Below are positions 27,201-34,227 of a stretch of DNA of 43,277 nucleotides, piece by piece. The stretch lies in the NCBI GenBank assembly GCA_016183575.1, contig JACPEI010000038.1, positions 1 through 43,277 of the forward strand, read 5' to 3'. Position 1 is the first letter of the stretch, and each line of letters starts with the position of its first letter. Under the pieces are notes generated by a model, which worked only from the letters and a program-made list of their open reading frames with translations, did not search any database and had not been told where the DNA came from. The translations under genes were made by a program, and so were the position numbers. This DNA is from Nitrosomonadales bacterium (lineage in GTDB: Bacteria; Pseudomonadota; Gammaproteobacteria; Burkholderiales; Gallionellaceae).

Positions 27201-28823
27201 GGCAATTCCTGCACGGTAACGGTCGCCTCGTCCACCACGTTTACTTATCCCACTACCGGCTGCGGCGCTGCCGGAGCGCAGACCGCAGCCACCGGTTCGT
27301 CCAATGTGGTGTTGTTCTATGGTGGCAACGACGGCGTGTACCGCGCCGTCAACGGTAATCAGACCAATCCCGCCGGTAGCACCCTTCCTGCCCCCGGCAG
27401 TGAATTGTGGGGCTTTATCCCGACCGAGTTCTTCAGCACGCTCAAGCGGCTGCATGATAACAGCCCGATATTAGATCTGCCTTCCACGATTCCAGGCATA
27501 TTGCCGACACCGCAGAAAAAGAATTATTTCGCGGATGGTTCAACCGGCGTTTATCAGAAGTTGAATGCCAATGGCACAACCAATACCGCCTACCTCTACA
27601 TTTCGATGCGCCGTGGCGGCAGGTTGATCTACGCGCTGGACGTAACCGATCCAACTGACCCGAAGTATCTGTGGAAAATTACCAATACGGGGGATTTCAC
27701 CGAGCTCGGCCAGACCTGGTCGGCTCCGAAGGTAGCTCTGATTAAGGGATATAACGACGGCAGCGGCAACCCGAAACCGGTACTGATTTTCGGGGCCGGC
27801 TACAATACTGCGGAAGATACCGAGCCGGCCGGAGCTTACGGTACTCTGGGTGGACGTGGGATATACATCGCGGATGCGGTTACCGGCGCCCTGGTATGGC
27901 GAGCTACATATGGTGCCAGCTCAGCCTGTACTGCCGTCGGGATTTCCCCGGCGACCTGCACAGTAGCAGGGATGAATTACAGCATTCCTGCCGATATTAC
28001 CCTGATGGATAGAGACTTCGACGGAATGATAGATCGTCTATATGCCGTTGATGTGGGCGGTAACGTGTGGCGTGTGGATCTGCAACGCGAAGGCAACCTG
28101 GTCCACAACACCCCCGACTACTGGCGGGTGAACCAGGTGGCGTCACTGGGCGGCAGTTGCTGCCCCCGTCGCAAGTTCTTCTATTCGGCGGATGTGGTGC
28201 CTACCACTAGCTACGACGCGGTACTGGTCGGTTCCGGTGACCGTGAGCATCCGTTATATACCAATGCGGCCGCTGACAAGCAGGATCGGGTTTTTATGCT
28301 GAAAGACCTGACTGGCAACGATGGCAGTAGCCTGACAACCCTCGTCAAGGCAGACCTATTCGATGCCACAAGCACTGCTTATGATGCGGCTGCGTCCAGT
28401 TACAACAACTCCACCACCCCAAATAAAGGCTATTTCATTGACCTCCTCGATGGAGAGAAGGTCGTAAACGCGCCCCTCACGGTGGCCGGTTATACCTACT
28501 TCGGTACCAATCAGCCTACTGCAGCCCTCACGTGTAGTGCCAACCTGGGGATTGCCCGGGGTTACAGGCTGTCACCTCTGGGCGGAACCTATACATCCAC
28601 CGTGTTTTCCGGAGGAGGGCTGCCGCCCTCCCCGGTGGCTGGCGTGGTAAGCGTAACCGTAGCGGGTGAAACTACGCCGTCGCTGGTTCCTTTTATCATC
28701 GGCGGCGGCGGCGCCCCCGATTGTGTTGGTGTTGACTGTACATCGGCTCTCGGCGGCGCCAAGCCAACTATCAGCGTTCCGACCAGTCGCACCAGGACCT
28801 ATTGGTACCAGGAAATAGACTGA
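24294..28823 (+). CDS. pilY1: PilY1/PilC-family tip-associated adhesin with inserted Thr/Gly-rich repeats
   Basis: Signal peptide MKTMRVILAGLLVALMGYPAISQA; beta-propeller region WGFIPTEFFSTLKRLHDN, LYISMRRGGRLIYALDVTDPTDPKYLW; Ca-site-like DRDFDGMIDRLYAVD; GGAGG SD upstream of 24294. Confidence 0.93.
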   Translation: MKTMRVILAGLLVALMGYPAISQAEDIDIYSGTTSNGVPNLMFVVDNPSSQNNNASACTYWDGTAPSNNNKALGQDQCALANIVHGLSTNADGSAVINLGITTVAGVYFKLTPINDSIYAGTDAPPGLIAGTTTNRQAFILAVKALAQATGKSGQGSELQETWAYYTGGNGGTTGTGILSLTDYSGAHTTAPTSCAKNYIIYLSNVDNANASHPQQWDATEWTKLTASISNAVANGTLTSAQGTTLGTKLPNMPAPIGDPGEGREWARFMRSVDVNTTTAGTGLQSVITYSVATGFTAVPPAAITREMENYIKAVASYGGGKYYPAGDDSSVLTSSILKILNEVQAVNSVFSSSSLPVSVNAQGTYLNQIYMGMFRPDPDGNPRWVGNLKQYSFVATRDPVTHLINLSLGDSLGAAAINPATGFITPNAVSYWTCGGSPSVRACSPVADVTGGFWVNDALKIADSAGGAYDLPDGEWVDKGGAAQIVRLANLTDNYATEDATNTHTRKLYTCTGTCSATSPNNLLSSYLFANSNASLTPASFGIVTPKTVDSLTRDGATATAHTTTAHGLTTGQVAQISSAAQGEYNGSFVMTVTGANTFTYTIGVSPASPATGTISANVPTGAAIAITSLTRVGTTVTVTAPGNTFISGDSVTISGASPSAYNGSWTVSCAAVPPATCGNTFTFTGPAEGPTTPAGGGSAAVSGYTTRTIETATANPDPGFVRVGTLVTVKTTANHGFPNSGTVTISGASDSGYNGVYSFTKTGNRTFTYTLPCTTPCSPATVNGTVTGAGATSISINSLTRTLGAGTAATVTATTATDLTAAPFGLTVGNSYSISISGAAQSQYNGTFTAAVTGATTFTYPITTAPATPATGSPILGSSLTAPDLINWVRGEDSGGDEFGPGGSVTIRPSLHGDVLHSRPVTVNYGGATVTITDTADSGTTRTATASAADVAKIGAMGALANITFANGNSCTVTVASSTTFTYPTTGCGAAGAQTAATGSSNVVLFYGGNDGVYRAVNGNQTNPAGSTLPAPGSELWGFIPTEFFSTLKRLHDNSPILDLPSTIPGILPTPQKKNYFADGSTGVYQKLNANGTTNTAYLYISMRRGGRLIYALDVTDPTDPKYLWKITNTGDFTELGQTWSAPKVALIKGYNDGSGNPKPVLIFGAGYNTAEDTEPAGAYGTLGGRGIYIADAVTGALVWRATYGASSACTAVGISPATCTVAGMNYSIPADITLMDRDFDGMIDRLYAVDVGGNVWRVDLQREGNLVHNTPDYWRVNQVASLGGSCCPRRKFFYSADVVPTTSYDAVLVGSGDREHPLYTNAAADKQDRVFMLKDLTGNDGSSLTTLVKADLFDATSTAYDAAASSYNNSTTPNKGYFIDLLDGEKVVNAPLTVAGYTYFGTNQPTAALTCSANLGIARGYRLSPLGGTYTSTVFSGGGLPPSPVAGVVSVTVAGETTPSLVPFIIGGGGAPDCVGVDCTSALGGAKPTISVPTSRTRTYWYQEID

Positions 28824-28965
28824 TTCGACTCGCTTGTGGTTGATATTGAGCGAACTGCTCAAGAGGGTCGGGTATCAATCGCGAAGAAGATCGGATAATG
28901 GGTGTTCCGGACGAGAAGGATAATGCGCCCAAGGCGGCATAACCTATCCCTTTTGCATGCCAGAT

Positions 28966-29310
28966 TTAAGAGCCCGTTCCAGTGGGTTTCATACCCGGTT
29001 TTACCGCCGTGCTGAACAGCATTGCGCAGCATGCAGCCAGTATGCCGATTCCGAGAATATGCAATGTATCTCCGGAAAAATGGAACAGTTCGCGCAGTAT
29101 CGGCACGCTTAACACCAGCGCCAGTCCGGCGCTGCCGCCCAGCACGATCCACCGCAGCGCCGGATTCCGCCGCGACCACGCGCCTTGCCATGCGCTGAGG
29201 GTACAGCGATAGCGGTTCGGGAGTAAATCGCAGAAATACCTTGGGGCGATGGGGAAAAAAGGCTGCACGGCAAGCGCGTTTCGGGTAAATTGCGCGCTCA
29301 TTTTTGGCAA
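28966..29310 (-). pseudogene. Possible C-terminal remnant of a cation-transporting P-type ATPase
   Basis: YRCTLSAWQGAWSRRNPALRWIVLGGSAGLALVLSVPILRELFHFSGDTLHILGIGILAACCAML resembles the last two TM helices of such ATPases; no catalytic domain is present. Confidence 0.4.
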
Positions 29311-29370
29311 CGGAACCTCTCCGGAATAGCGTTATTCCGCCGGTTCCGAAAATTTCAGGAGAAGAAAGTT

Positions 29371-29892
29371 ATGACGCAATACAGCAAACGCATGGTGATC
29401 GTTCATTGGCTGACTTTGGCATTGGTGGTCGCCGCGTGGTTCCTGGGCCATGAACTGGATGAGGCAAGGCATGAAGAAGGCGCAACGATTGCCGGATACA
29501 TTGCGCATGCGTTAGTGGGCGGCACAGTGTTGTTGTTTACGATATTGCGTTTGGCTTTCCGCAGCAAGGACGGCACGCCGCCGCCGGTGGGCCAGTCGCT
29601 GATGGACAAGGTGGCCAAGGGGATCCATCACGGGCTTTATGCCTTGCTGGTGCTGTTGCCGGTAAGCGGGGCAATGACCGTTGTGACGAGTGATGTGGGC
29701 AAGGCTTTGCTGGCAGGCGATGCAACCTTGCTCCCCAAGAAATTTACCGGCATAGCCCCCCACGAGGTGCATGAGATATTGGTGACGGTGCTGATCGTGC
29801 TGGTAGTGGTGCATATACTGGGAGCGATCAAGCACCAGTTCATCATGAAGGACGGCCTGATGGAGCGGATGTCGCTGCGCAAAAAAGACTGA
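29371..29892 (+). CDS. Cytochrome b561-type membrane cytochrome
   Basis: MTQYSKRMVIVHWLTLALVVAAWFLGHEL, YIAHALVGGTVLLFTILRLAFR, GIHHGLYALLVLLPVSG, HEILVTVLIVLVVVHILGAIKHQFI. Confidence 0.9.
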   Translation: MTQYSKRMVIVHWLTLALVVAAWFLGHELDEARHEEGATIAGYIAHALVGGTVLLFTILRLAFRSKDGTPPPVGQSLMDKVAKGIHHGLYALLVLLPVSGAMTVVTSDVGKALLAGDATLLPKKFTGIAPHEVHEILVTVLIVLVVVHILGAIKHQFIMKDGLMERMSLRKKD

Positions 29893-29950
29893 TTGCGCAG
29901 GAAAGATTGATTGTATAGATCCGAGAAATTCATTTGAGTCAAAACGCTGT

Positions 29951-29999
29951 TGTAGGAGCGGCTCCCAGCCGCGATTCGCACGCAGGGCGTGCTCCTACA
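29951..29999. repeat. Intergenic family B palindromic repeat
   Basis: tgtaggagcggctcccagccgcgattcgcacgcagggcgtgctcctaca, homologous to the in-gene copy at 10523-10571. Confidence 0.93.
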
Positions 30000-30082
30000 A
30001 AGCACGCGCGGGCTATGGGCAATTTGGGCTGAATCAAACACGGGGGGCGAACATCATGTTCGCCCTTTAGTTTTTTGAGGAT

Positions 30083-30982
30083 CTAAAAATCAGCGGCTTG
30101 CAGCAACCAACCTATTCCACCTAGCGCGCCGAAGAAAATCGCCACATGCGCCCAACTCCAGAACAGGTAGCGGCGCGATAATTTCTCCGGCGTGAGGTTG
30201 CTGATCAGGAATAACTTGCCGTCGCGCGGCTGGCCAATGAGGTGGATATCAGGCTGCGCGTGCGCTGCGCGCTGTTTCTTCGCCACTTCGCGCTTGGCGG
30301 CCTGGCGCGCCAGCAGCCATTCGTTCATGTCCAGTTCGCCGTCGTTGTTCAGGTCGAAGCGCGCGTGCAGCGCGGGTTTGTCCTGCTTCCATTCGGCGAG
30401 CAGCGCATTGAGTTCGGCGCGGCTGTCGAATTCCATTGCGCCGCTCCGCGTGCGGAACTCGCCGATGACATACAGGTTGTCGCTGTTGATGAGCTTCCAC
30501 TCGGTGTAGCGGTAATCGCCTTCCTGCCACTGGTCGCGGTGTTTGGTGACGATCTCGGCATGTTCCGGATCGACCACGCAATCGCCCGTGTCGTCGCGCA
30601 ACAGGAACGAATCGCCGCTCTCGCCGCTGTCGATGGTCTGCCATTTGTCTTTCGAACCGCGCTGTTCGACTTTGTAGCGATACCACAGACAGGGCAGTTG
30701 CCGGAGCTTGCTGATCAGCGGCATATCGCCGAACGGCTGGCCGCGCCCGATCAGTTCGACATAACCCTGCGCGGCGGAAGCGACCCTGGAAGTCGGCGTG
30801 CCGCGTATCGCACGCAGCCGTTTCAGTGCCGAGAGCCAGGCCGCGAAGCTGATGATCGCCATTGCGGACAGGCAGCCCAGCCATCCCTCGCGCGATTCCA
30901 GTTTGACGCCGACAAACAGCAGCAGTAACTGTGCGCCGGAGGTGATGAGCTCGGCGTAGCTGCGGCGCAGCGAAACCAGCAT
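30083..30982 (-). CDS. Membrane protein with GIDE (MULAN-like) region and EF-hand-like motif
   Basis: LRAIRGTPTSRVASAAQGYVELIGRGQPF...LPCLWYRYKVEQ resembles GIDE; EF-hand loop DLNNDGELDMNEW. Confidence 0.7.
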   Translation of the reverse strand: MLVSLRRSYAELITSGAQLLLLFVGVKLESREGWLGCLSAMAIISFAAWLSALKRLRAIRGTPTSRVASAAQGYVELIGRGQPFGDMPLISKLRQLPCLWYRYKVEQRGSKDKWQTIDSGESGDSFLLRDDTGDCVVDPEHAEIVTKHRDQWQEGDYRYTEWKLINSDNLYVIGEFRTRSGAMEFDSRAELNALLAEWKQDKPALHARFDLNNDGELDMNEWLLARQAAKREVAKKQRAAHAQPDIHLIGQPRDGKLFLISNLTPEKLSRRYLFWSWAHVAIFFGALGGIGWLLQAADF

Positions 30983-30988
30983 GACGGT

Positions 30989-31555
30989 CTAGCTGAATAG
31001 GGATTTCATATCCACATCCGCCTTCTCGCTGGCGGAAAATTCCAGAAGCGGCTTTTCGCCGAAGTTGAACAGCCTGGCGATGATGCTGGCGGGGAATACC
31101 TCGATCTGCACGTTGTTGATGTTCACCGACTCGTTATACAACTCGCGGCGGTCGGCGATGCCGTTCTCCAGCGAGGTGATGCGGGTCTGCAACTGCATGA
31201 AATTCTCGTTGGCCTTCAGTTCCGGGTAGGCCTCTGCGACCGCGAAGATGCTGCCCAATCCCATGCGCAATGCACCCTCCGCCTGTCCCAGCGCGGGGAT
31301 ATCCTGGCGTTCGCGCGCGGACTGCACCTGCGAGCGCGCCTCGATGATCTTTTGCAAGGTGGCCTGCTCGAACTGCTTGTATTGCTTGCACACCTCGACC
31401 AGCTTGGGCAGTTCGTCGTGGCGCTGCTTGAGCAGCACGTCGATGTTCGCCCATGCCTTGGCGACGGCGTGCTTGACGTTCACCAGATGGTTGTACAGGC
31501 CGATGCCGTAGAACAGCAGGACTGCGACGATGCCGAAGAAAATCAATGTGCCCAT
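30989..31555 (-). CDS. lemA: LemA family protein
   Basis: MGTLIFFGIVAVLLFYGIGLYNHLVNVKHAVAKAWANIDVLLKQRHDELPKLVEVCKQYKQFEQATLQKIIEARSQ. Confidence 0.95.
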   Translation of the reverse strand: MGTLIFFGIVAVLLFYGIGLYNHLVNVKHAVAKAWANIDVLLKQRHDELPKLVEVCKQYKQFEQATLQKIIEARSQVQSARERQDIPALGQAEGALRMGLGSIFAVAEAYPELKANENFMQLQTRITSLENGIADRRELYNESVNINNVQIEVFPASIIARLFNFGEKPLLEFSASEKADVDMKSLFS

Positions 31556-31576
31556 GTTCGCTCCTTTGCATGTTGA

Positions 31577-31603
31577 CGTAGGGTGCGTTAAACGCACCCT
31601 ACG
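31577..31603. repeat. Palindrome cgtagggtgcgttaaacgcaccctacg
   Basis: Self-complementary; same family as the inner repeat at 12730-12783. Confidence 0.92.
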
Positions 31604-31661
31604 GAATTATTGCATTTCGAATAGTAGCGCGCGAAACAGCACAGCTGCAACGGCACGTTGC

Positions 31662-32408
31662 CTATAAAACCAATTGGTTGTTCAAACAGGTCTTGGCCTG
31701 CGCGAGCCGGGCCAGCGTCGGCAGCAGATTCAGCCCGGTTTGCTCCTTCAATGCCAGCGCGCTTTCCTTCAATTCGTCGAATGAAATTTCGATCGGATGG
31801 CCTGCCGCGGCCAGCGCCACCGCGTTGCCACTCTCGCATGAAGGGAATAGCAGCACGCGATCCTCGAATGCCTCCGCGATATGGGCGGAAGTTCTCTTGA
31901 AACTGCGGCTGCGTGTCAGCAGATTCACCGCCATGATCCCGTTATCGCCGAGGCGGGATCGGCAAGCCTGATAGAACGGCAAGGTCTCCAGCGCTCCCGC
32001 GCGCGCTTTTTCGTCGAAGCCGTCCACCAGGATCAGGTCGAATTTCTTGTTGCTGTTGAGCATGTATTCCGCGCCGTCACCGATTACCAGATTGAGGCGC
32101 TTCGGGTCTTCCGGCAGCTTGAAGAATTGCCGTGCCGCAGCGACCACGGCGGGTTCGATCTCCACCACGGTGAGATGCGCAAGCGGATAGTGGCGATACA
32201 GGAACTTGGTCAGCGAAGCCGCGCCGAGGCCGATCAGCAGCACCTTTTTGGGGGGATCGCGCAGCAGCAGGCTCGTCACCATCTCGCGCGTGTATTCCAG
32301 CTCCAGGTTCCACGGCCGCGCGATGCGCATCGCGCCCTGGATCCATTCGGAGCCGAAGTGCAGTGTGCGCACGCCGGCTTCTTCGCTGATTTCTATTGGT
32401 GTGGCCAT
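31662..32408 (-). CDS. Spermidine synthase-like methyltransferase-fold protein
   Basis: KVLLIGLGAASLTKFLYRHYPLAHLTVVEIEPAVVAAARQFFKLPEDPKRLNLVIGDGAEYM, DLILVDGFDEKARAGAL. Confidence 0.8.
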   Translation of the reverse strand: MATPIEISEEAGVRTLHFGSEWIQGAMRIARPWNLELEYTREMVTSLLLRDPPKKVLLIGLGAASLTKFLYRHYPLAHLTVVEIEPAVVAAARQFFKLPEDPKRLNLVIGDGAEYMLNSNKKFDLILVDGFDEKARAGALETLPFYQACRSRLGDNGIMAVNLLTRSRSFKRTSAHIAEAFEDRVLLFPSCESGNAVALAAAGHPIEISFDELKESALALKEQTGLNLLPTLARLAQAKTCLNNQLVL

Positions 32409-32515
32409 GAGTTTTGGTAGTCATTCCGGTGCAAGCGGGAATTCAGGACTGAATGAAAGTGTAGGCTGGATTATCGCAGACAACTTTGATAATGCCGAAC
32501 TTCAGTGAGTAGCCA

Positions 32516-32605
32516 GTAGCCCGCATGAAGCGCAGCGGAATGCGGGAAGCAATGTGGCGGTCATCGGATTTTGCCCCGCATTGCGCTGCGCTTCATGCGG
32601 GCTAC
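32516..32605. repeat. Inverted REP pair (BIME-like) flanking the RAYT on its 3' side
   Basis: gtagcccgcatgaagcgcagcggaatgcggg ... ccccgcattgcgctgcgcttcatgcgggctac. Confidence 0.92.
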
Positions 32606-32624
32606 GAGGCTACGAGGCTTATGG

Positions 32625-33170
32625 TTATTTGGAGGGTTCTGGCTCGCCGTATTTTTCATTCATGGTTTCGCTCAATTCACCCGCCCAATCTTCGGGCAAC
32701 ATGCCTTTGCGCACGTAACGATGAAACGATGAATGTGGCCATGCCGACACGCGCGATACGAGGCCGTGCTTGACCGGATTGTAGTGAATGTAATCCACAT
32801 GCCGCGCCAAGTCGTTGTCGTCGCGCAGAGTGTGTTCCCAAAATCGCCGTTGCCACAGGTTGTATTCGCCTTTGGCGTTGCGCGTCAAATTCGATCCCGC
32901 GTGGATCAGGTCGCGGGTAAATCCTGACTTGATTGCGCGCCAGCGCCCGGCATAATCGGCATCGTCAGGTGGCAGTGCCCAGATGGTATGCAGGTGTTCC
33001 GGTAATACCACCATTGCCACGATTTCAAAAGGATGCGTGGTCATCACGCGTTGAAACGCCGCACGCAGAGGCTCGATGTTTTCAGTAAGTGCGTGAGATT
33101 GCCGGTCGGCCAGCGTCACGGTAAAGAAATAGGTTCCACCGGGCAGTTGGTTACGGCGGTAATGCACCAC
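32625..33170 (-). mobile_element. REP-associated tyrosine transposase (RAYT, IS200-like Y1 transposase fold)
   Basis: VVHYRRNQLPGGTYFFTVTLADRQ; HUH-type PEHLHTIWALP; catalytic Tyr region VDYIHYNPVKHGLV; WQRRFWEHTLRDDNDL. GTG start at 33170 has an AGG upstream; the ATG at 33239 would read through the REP. Confidence 0.92.
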
Positions 33171-33202
33171 GGCTTGCCTCCATCGGTTTAAATGTGTAGT
33201 AA

Positions 33203-33285
33203 GTAGCCCGGATGAAGCGCAGCGGAATCCGGGAAGCAATACGGTGGTATTTCCCCCGCATTGCGCTGCGCTTCATGCGGGCTAC
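33203..33285. repeat. Inverted REP pair (BIME-like) flanking the RAYT on its 5' side
   Basis: gtagcccggatgaagcgcagcggaatccggg ... ccccgcattgcgctgcgcttcatgcgggctac. Confidence 0.92.
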
Positions 33286-33289
33286 GAGG

Positions 33290-34159
33290 CTACGATTGGG
33301 ATGCCCACTGGTTTAACAGCCATCTCGCCCACTCGGTCACTTCCGTCGCGGTCATGCCGATGGTGGCTTGCTGCTCAGCCAGCGCGTCGCCCGCCGTGCC
33401 GTGCAGATGCACCGCCAGCAGCAGCGCATCGTCCGCCGACATTCCCTGCGTGATGAAGGCGGCGATCATGCCGGCCAGCACGTCGCCCATGCCTGCCGCG
33501 CTCATGCCGGGGTTGCCGGTCTGGTTGACGAACAGCCTGCCGTCGCGCGTGGCGCACAGGCTGTCAGCGCCTTTCAGTACTATGCTGCAACCGAACTTCT
33601 GCGCCAGTTGCAGCACCGCCGCGACACGGTCTGCCTGCACTTCGCCGATCTTGCAGGCCAGCAGACGCGCGGCTTCGCCGGGATGCGGCGTGAGCACCGC
33701 CGCGGCCTTGCGTGCCCGCAGCAGGGCGCACAGGTCGGGGCGCAGCGCGAGGATATTCAGCGCATCGGCATCCAGCACCAGCGCGGCGTCGCTGTGCAAC
33801 GCGTCATGCAGCAGCTTCTGCGCGGCCATGTCGCGCCCCAGGCCGCAGCCAATTGCGAAAACGTCCACGCCAGGCAGGCGCAGCGCGTCGGCGGCAGAGT
33901 GCAGCATCAATTCCGGCTGCAGCGGGTCGACGCCCGGCGCATTCTCCGCCAGCAGCCCGACATGCACGCAGCCCGCACCCAGTTTGAGCGCGGCGCGTGC
34001 TGCCAGCAGCGGTGCGCCGACCATGCCGGATGCGCCGCCGATCACCGCGATGCTGCCGAACATGCCCTTGTGGCTGTCGCGCGGACGTTTCGGAAAGCTT
34101 GCGATGACCTGCGCTTTGTCAATTGGTATTGGGGTGAGGGCGGGGCTGCTTTTGCTCAT
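33290..34159 (-). CDS. nnrD: ADP-dependent NAD(P)H-hydrate dehydratase
   Basis: HKGMFGSIAVIGGASGMVGAPLLAARAALKLGAGCVHVGL, VLDADALNIL, VLTPHPGEAARLL, NPGMSAAGMGDVLAGMIAA. Confidence 0.92.
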   Translation of the reverse strand: MSKSSPALTPIPIDKAQVIASFPKRPRDSHKGMFGSIAVIGGASGMVGAPLLAARAALKLGAGCVHVGLLAENAPGVDPLQPELMLHSAADALRLPGVDVFAIGCGLGRDMAAQKLLHDALHSDAALVLDADALNILALRPDLCALLRARKAAAVLTPHPGEAARLLACKIGEVQADRVAAVLQLAQKFGCSIVLKGADSLCATRDGRLFVNQTGNPGMSAAGMGDVLAGMIAAFITQGMSADDALLLAVHLHGTAGDALAEQQATIGMTATEVTEWARWLLNQWASQS

Positions 34160-34189
34160 TTCCGGTCAAATGCTGTGTGGGGGGCATAG

Positions 34190-34195
34190 TATAAT
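34190..34195 (+). promoter_or_regulatory. Candidate -10 box (TATAAT) upstream of purL
   Basis: Perfect TATAAT 33 nt upstream of the purL ATG in the nnrD-purL divergent gap; no convincing -35 seen. Confidence 0.4.
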
Positions 34196-34227
34196 CTCGC
34201 CCCCGATTTCATCCTACGGTCATCACC

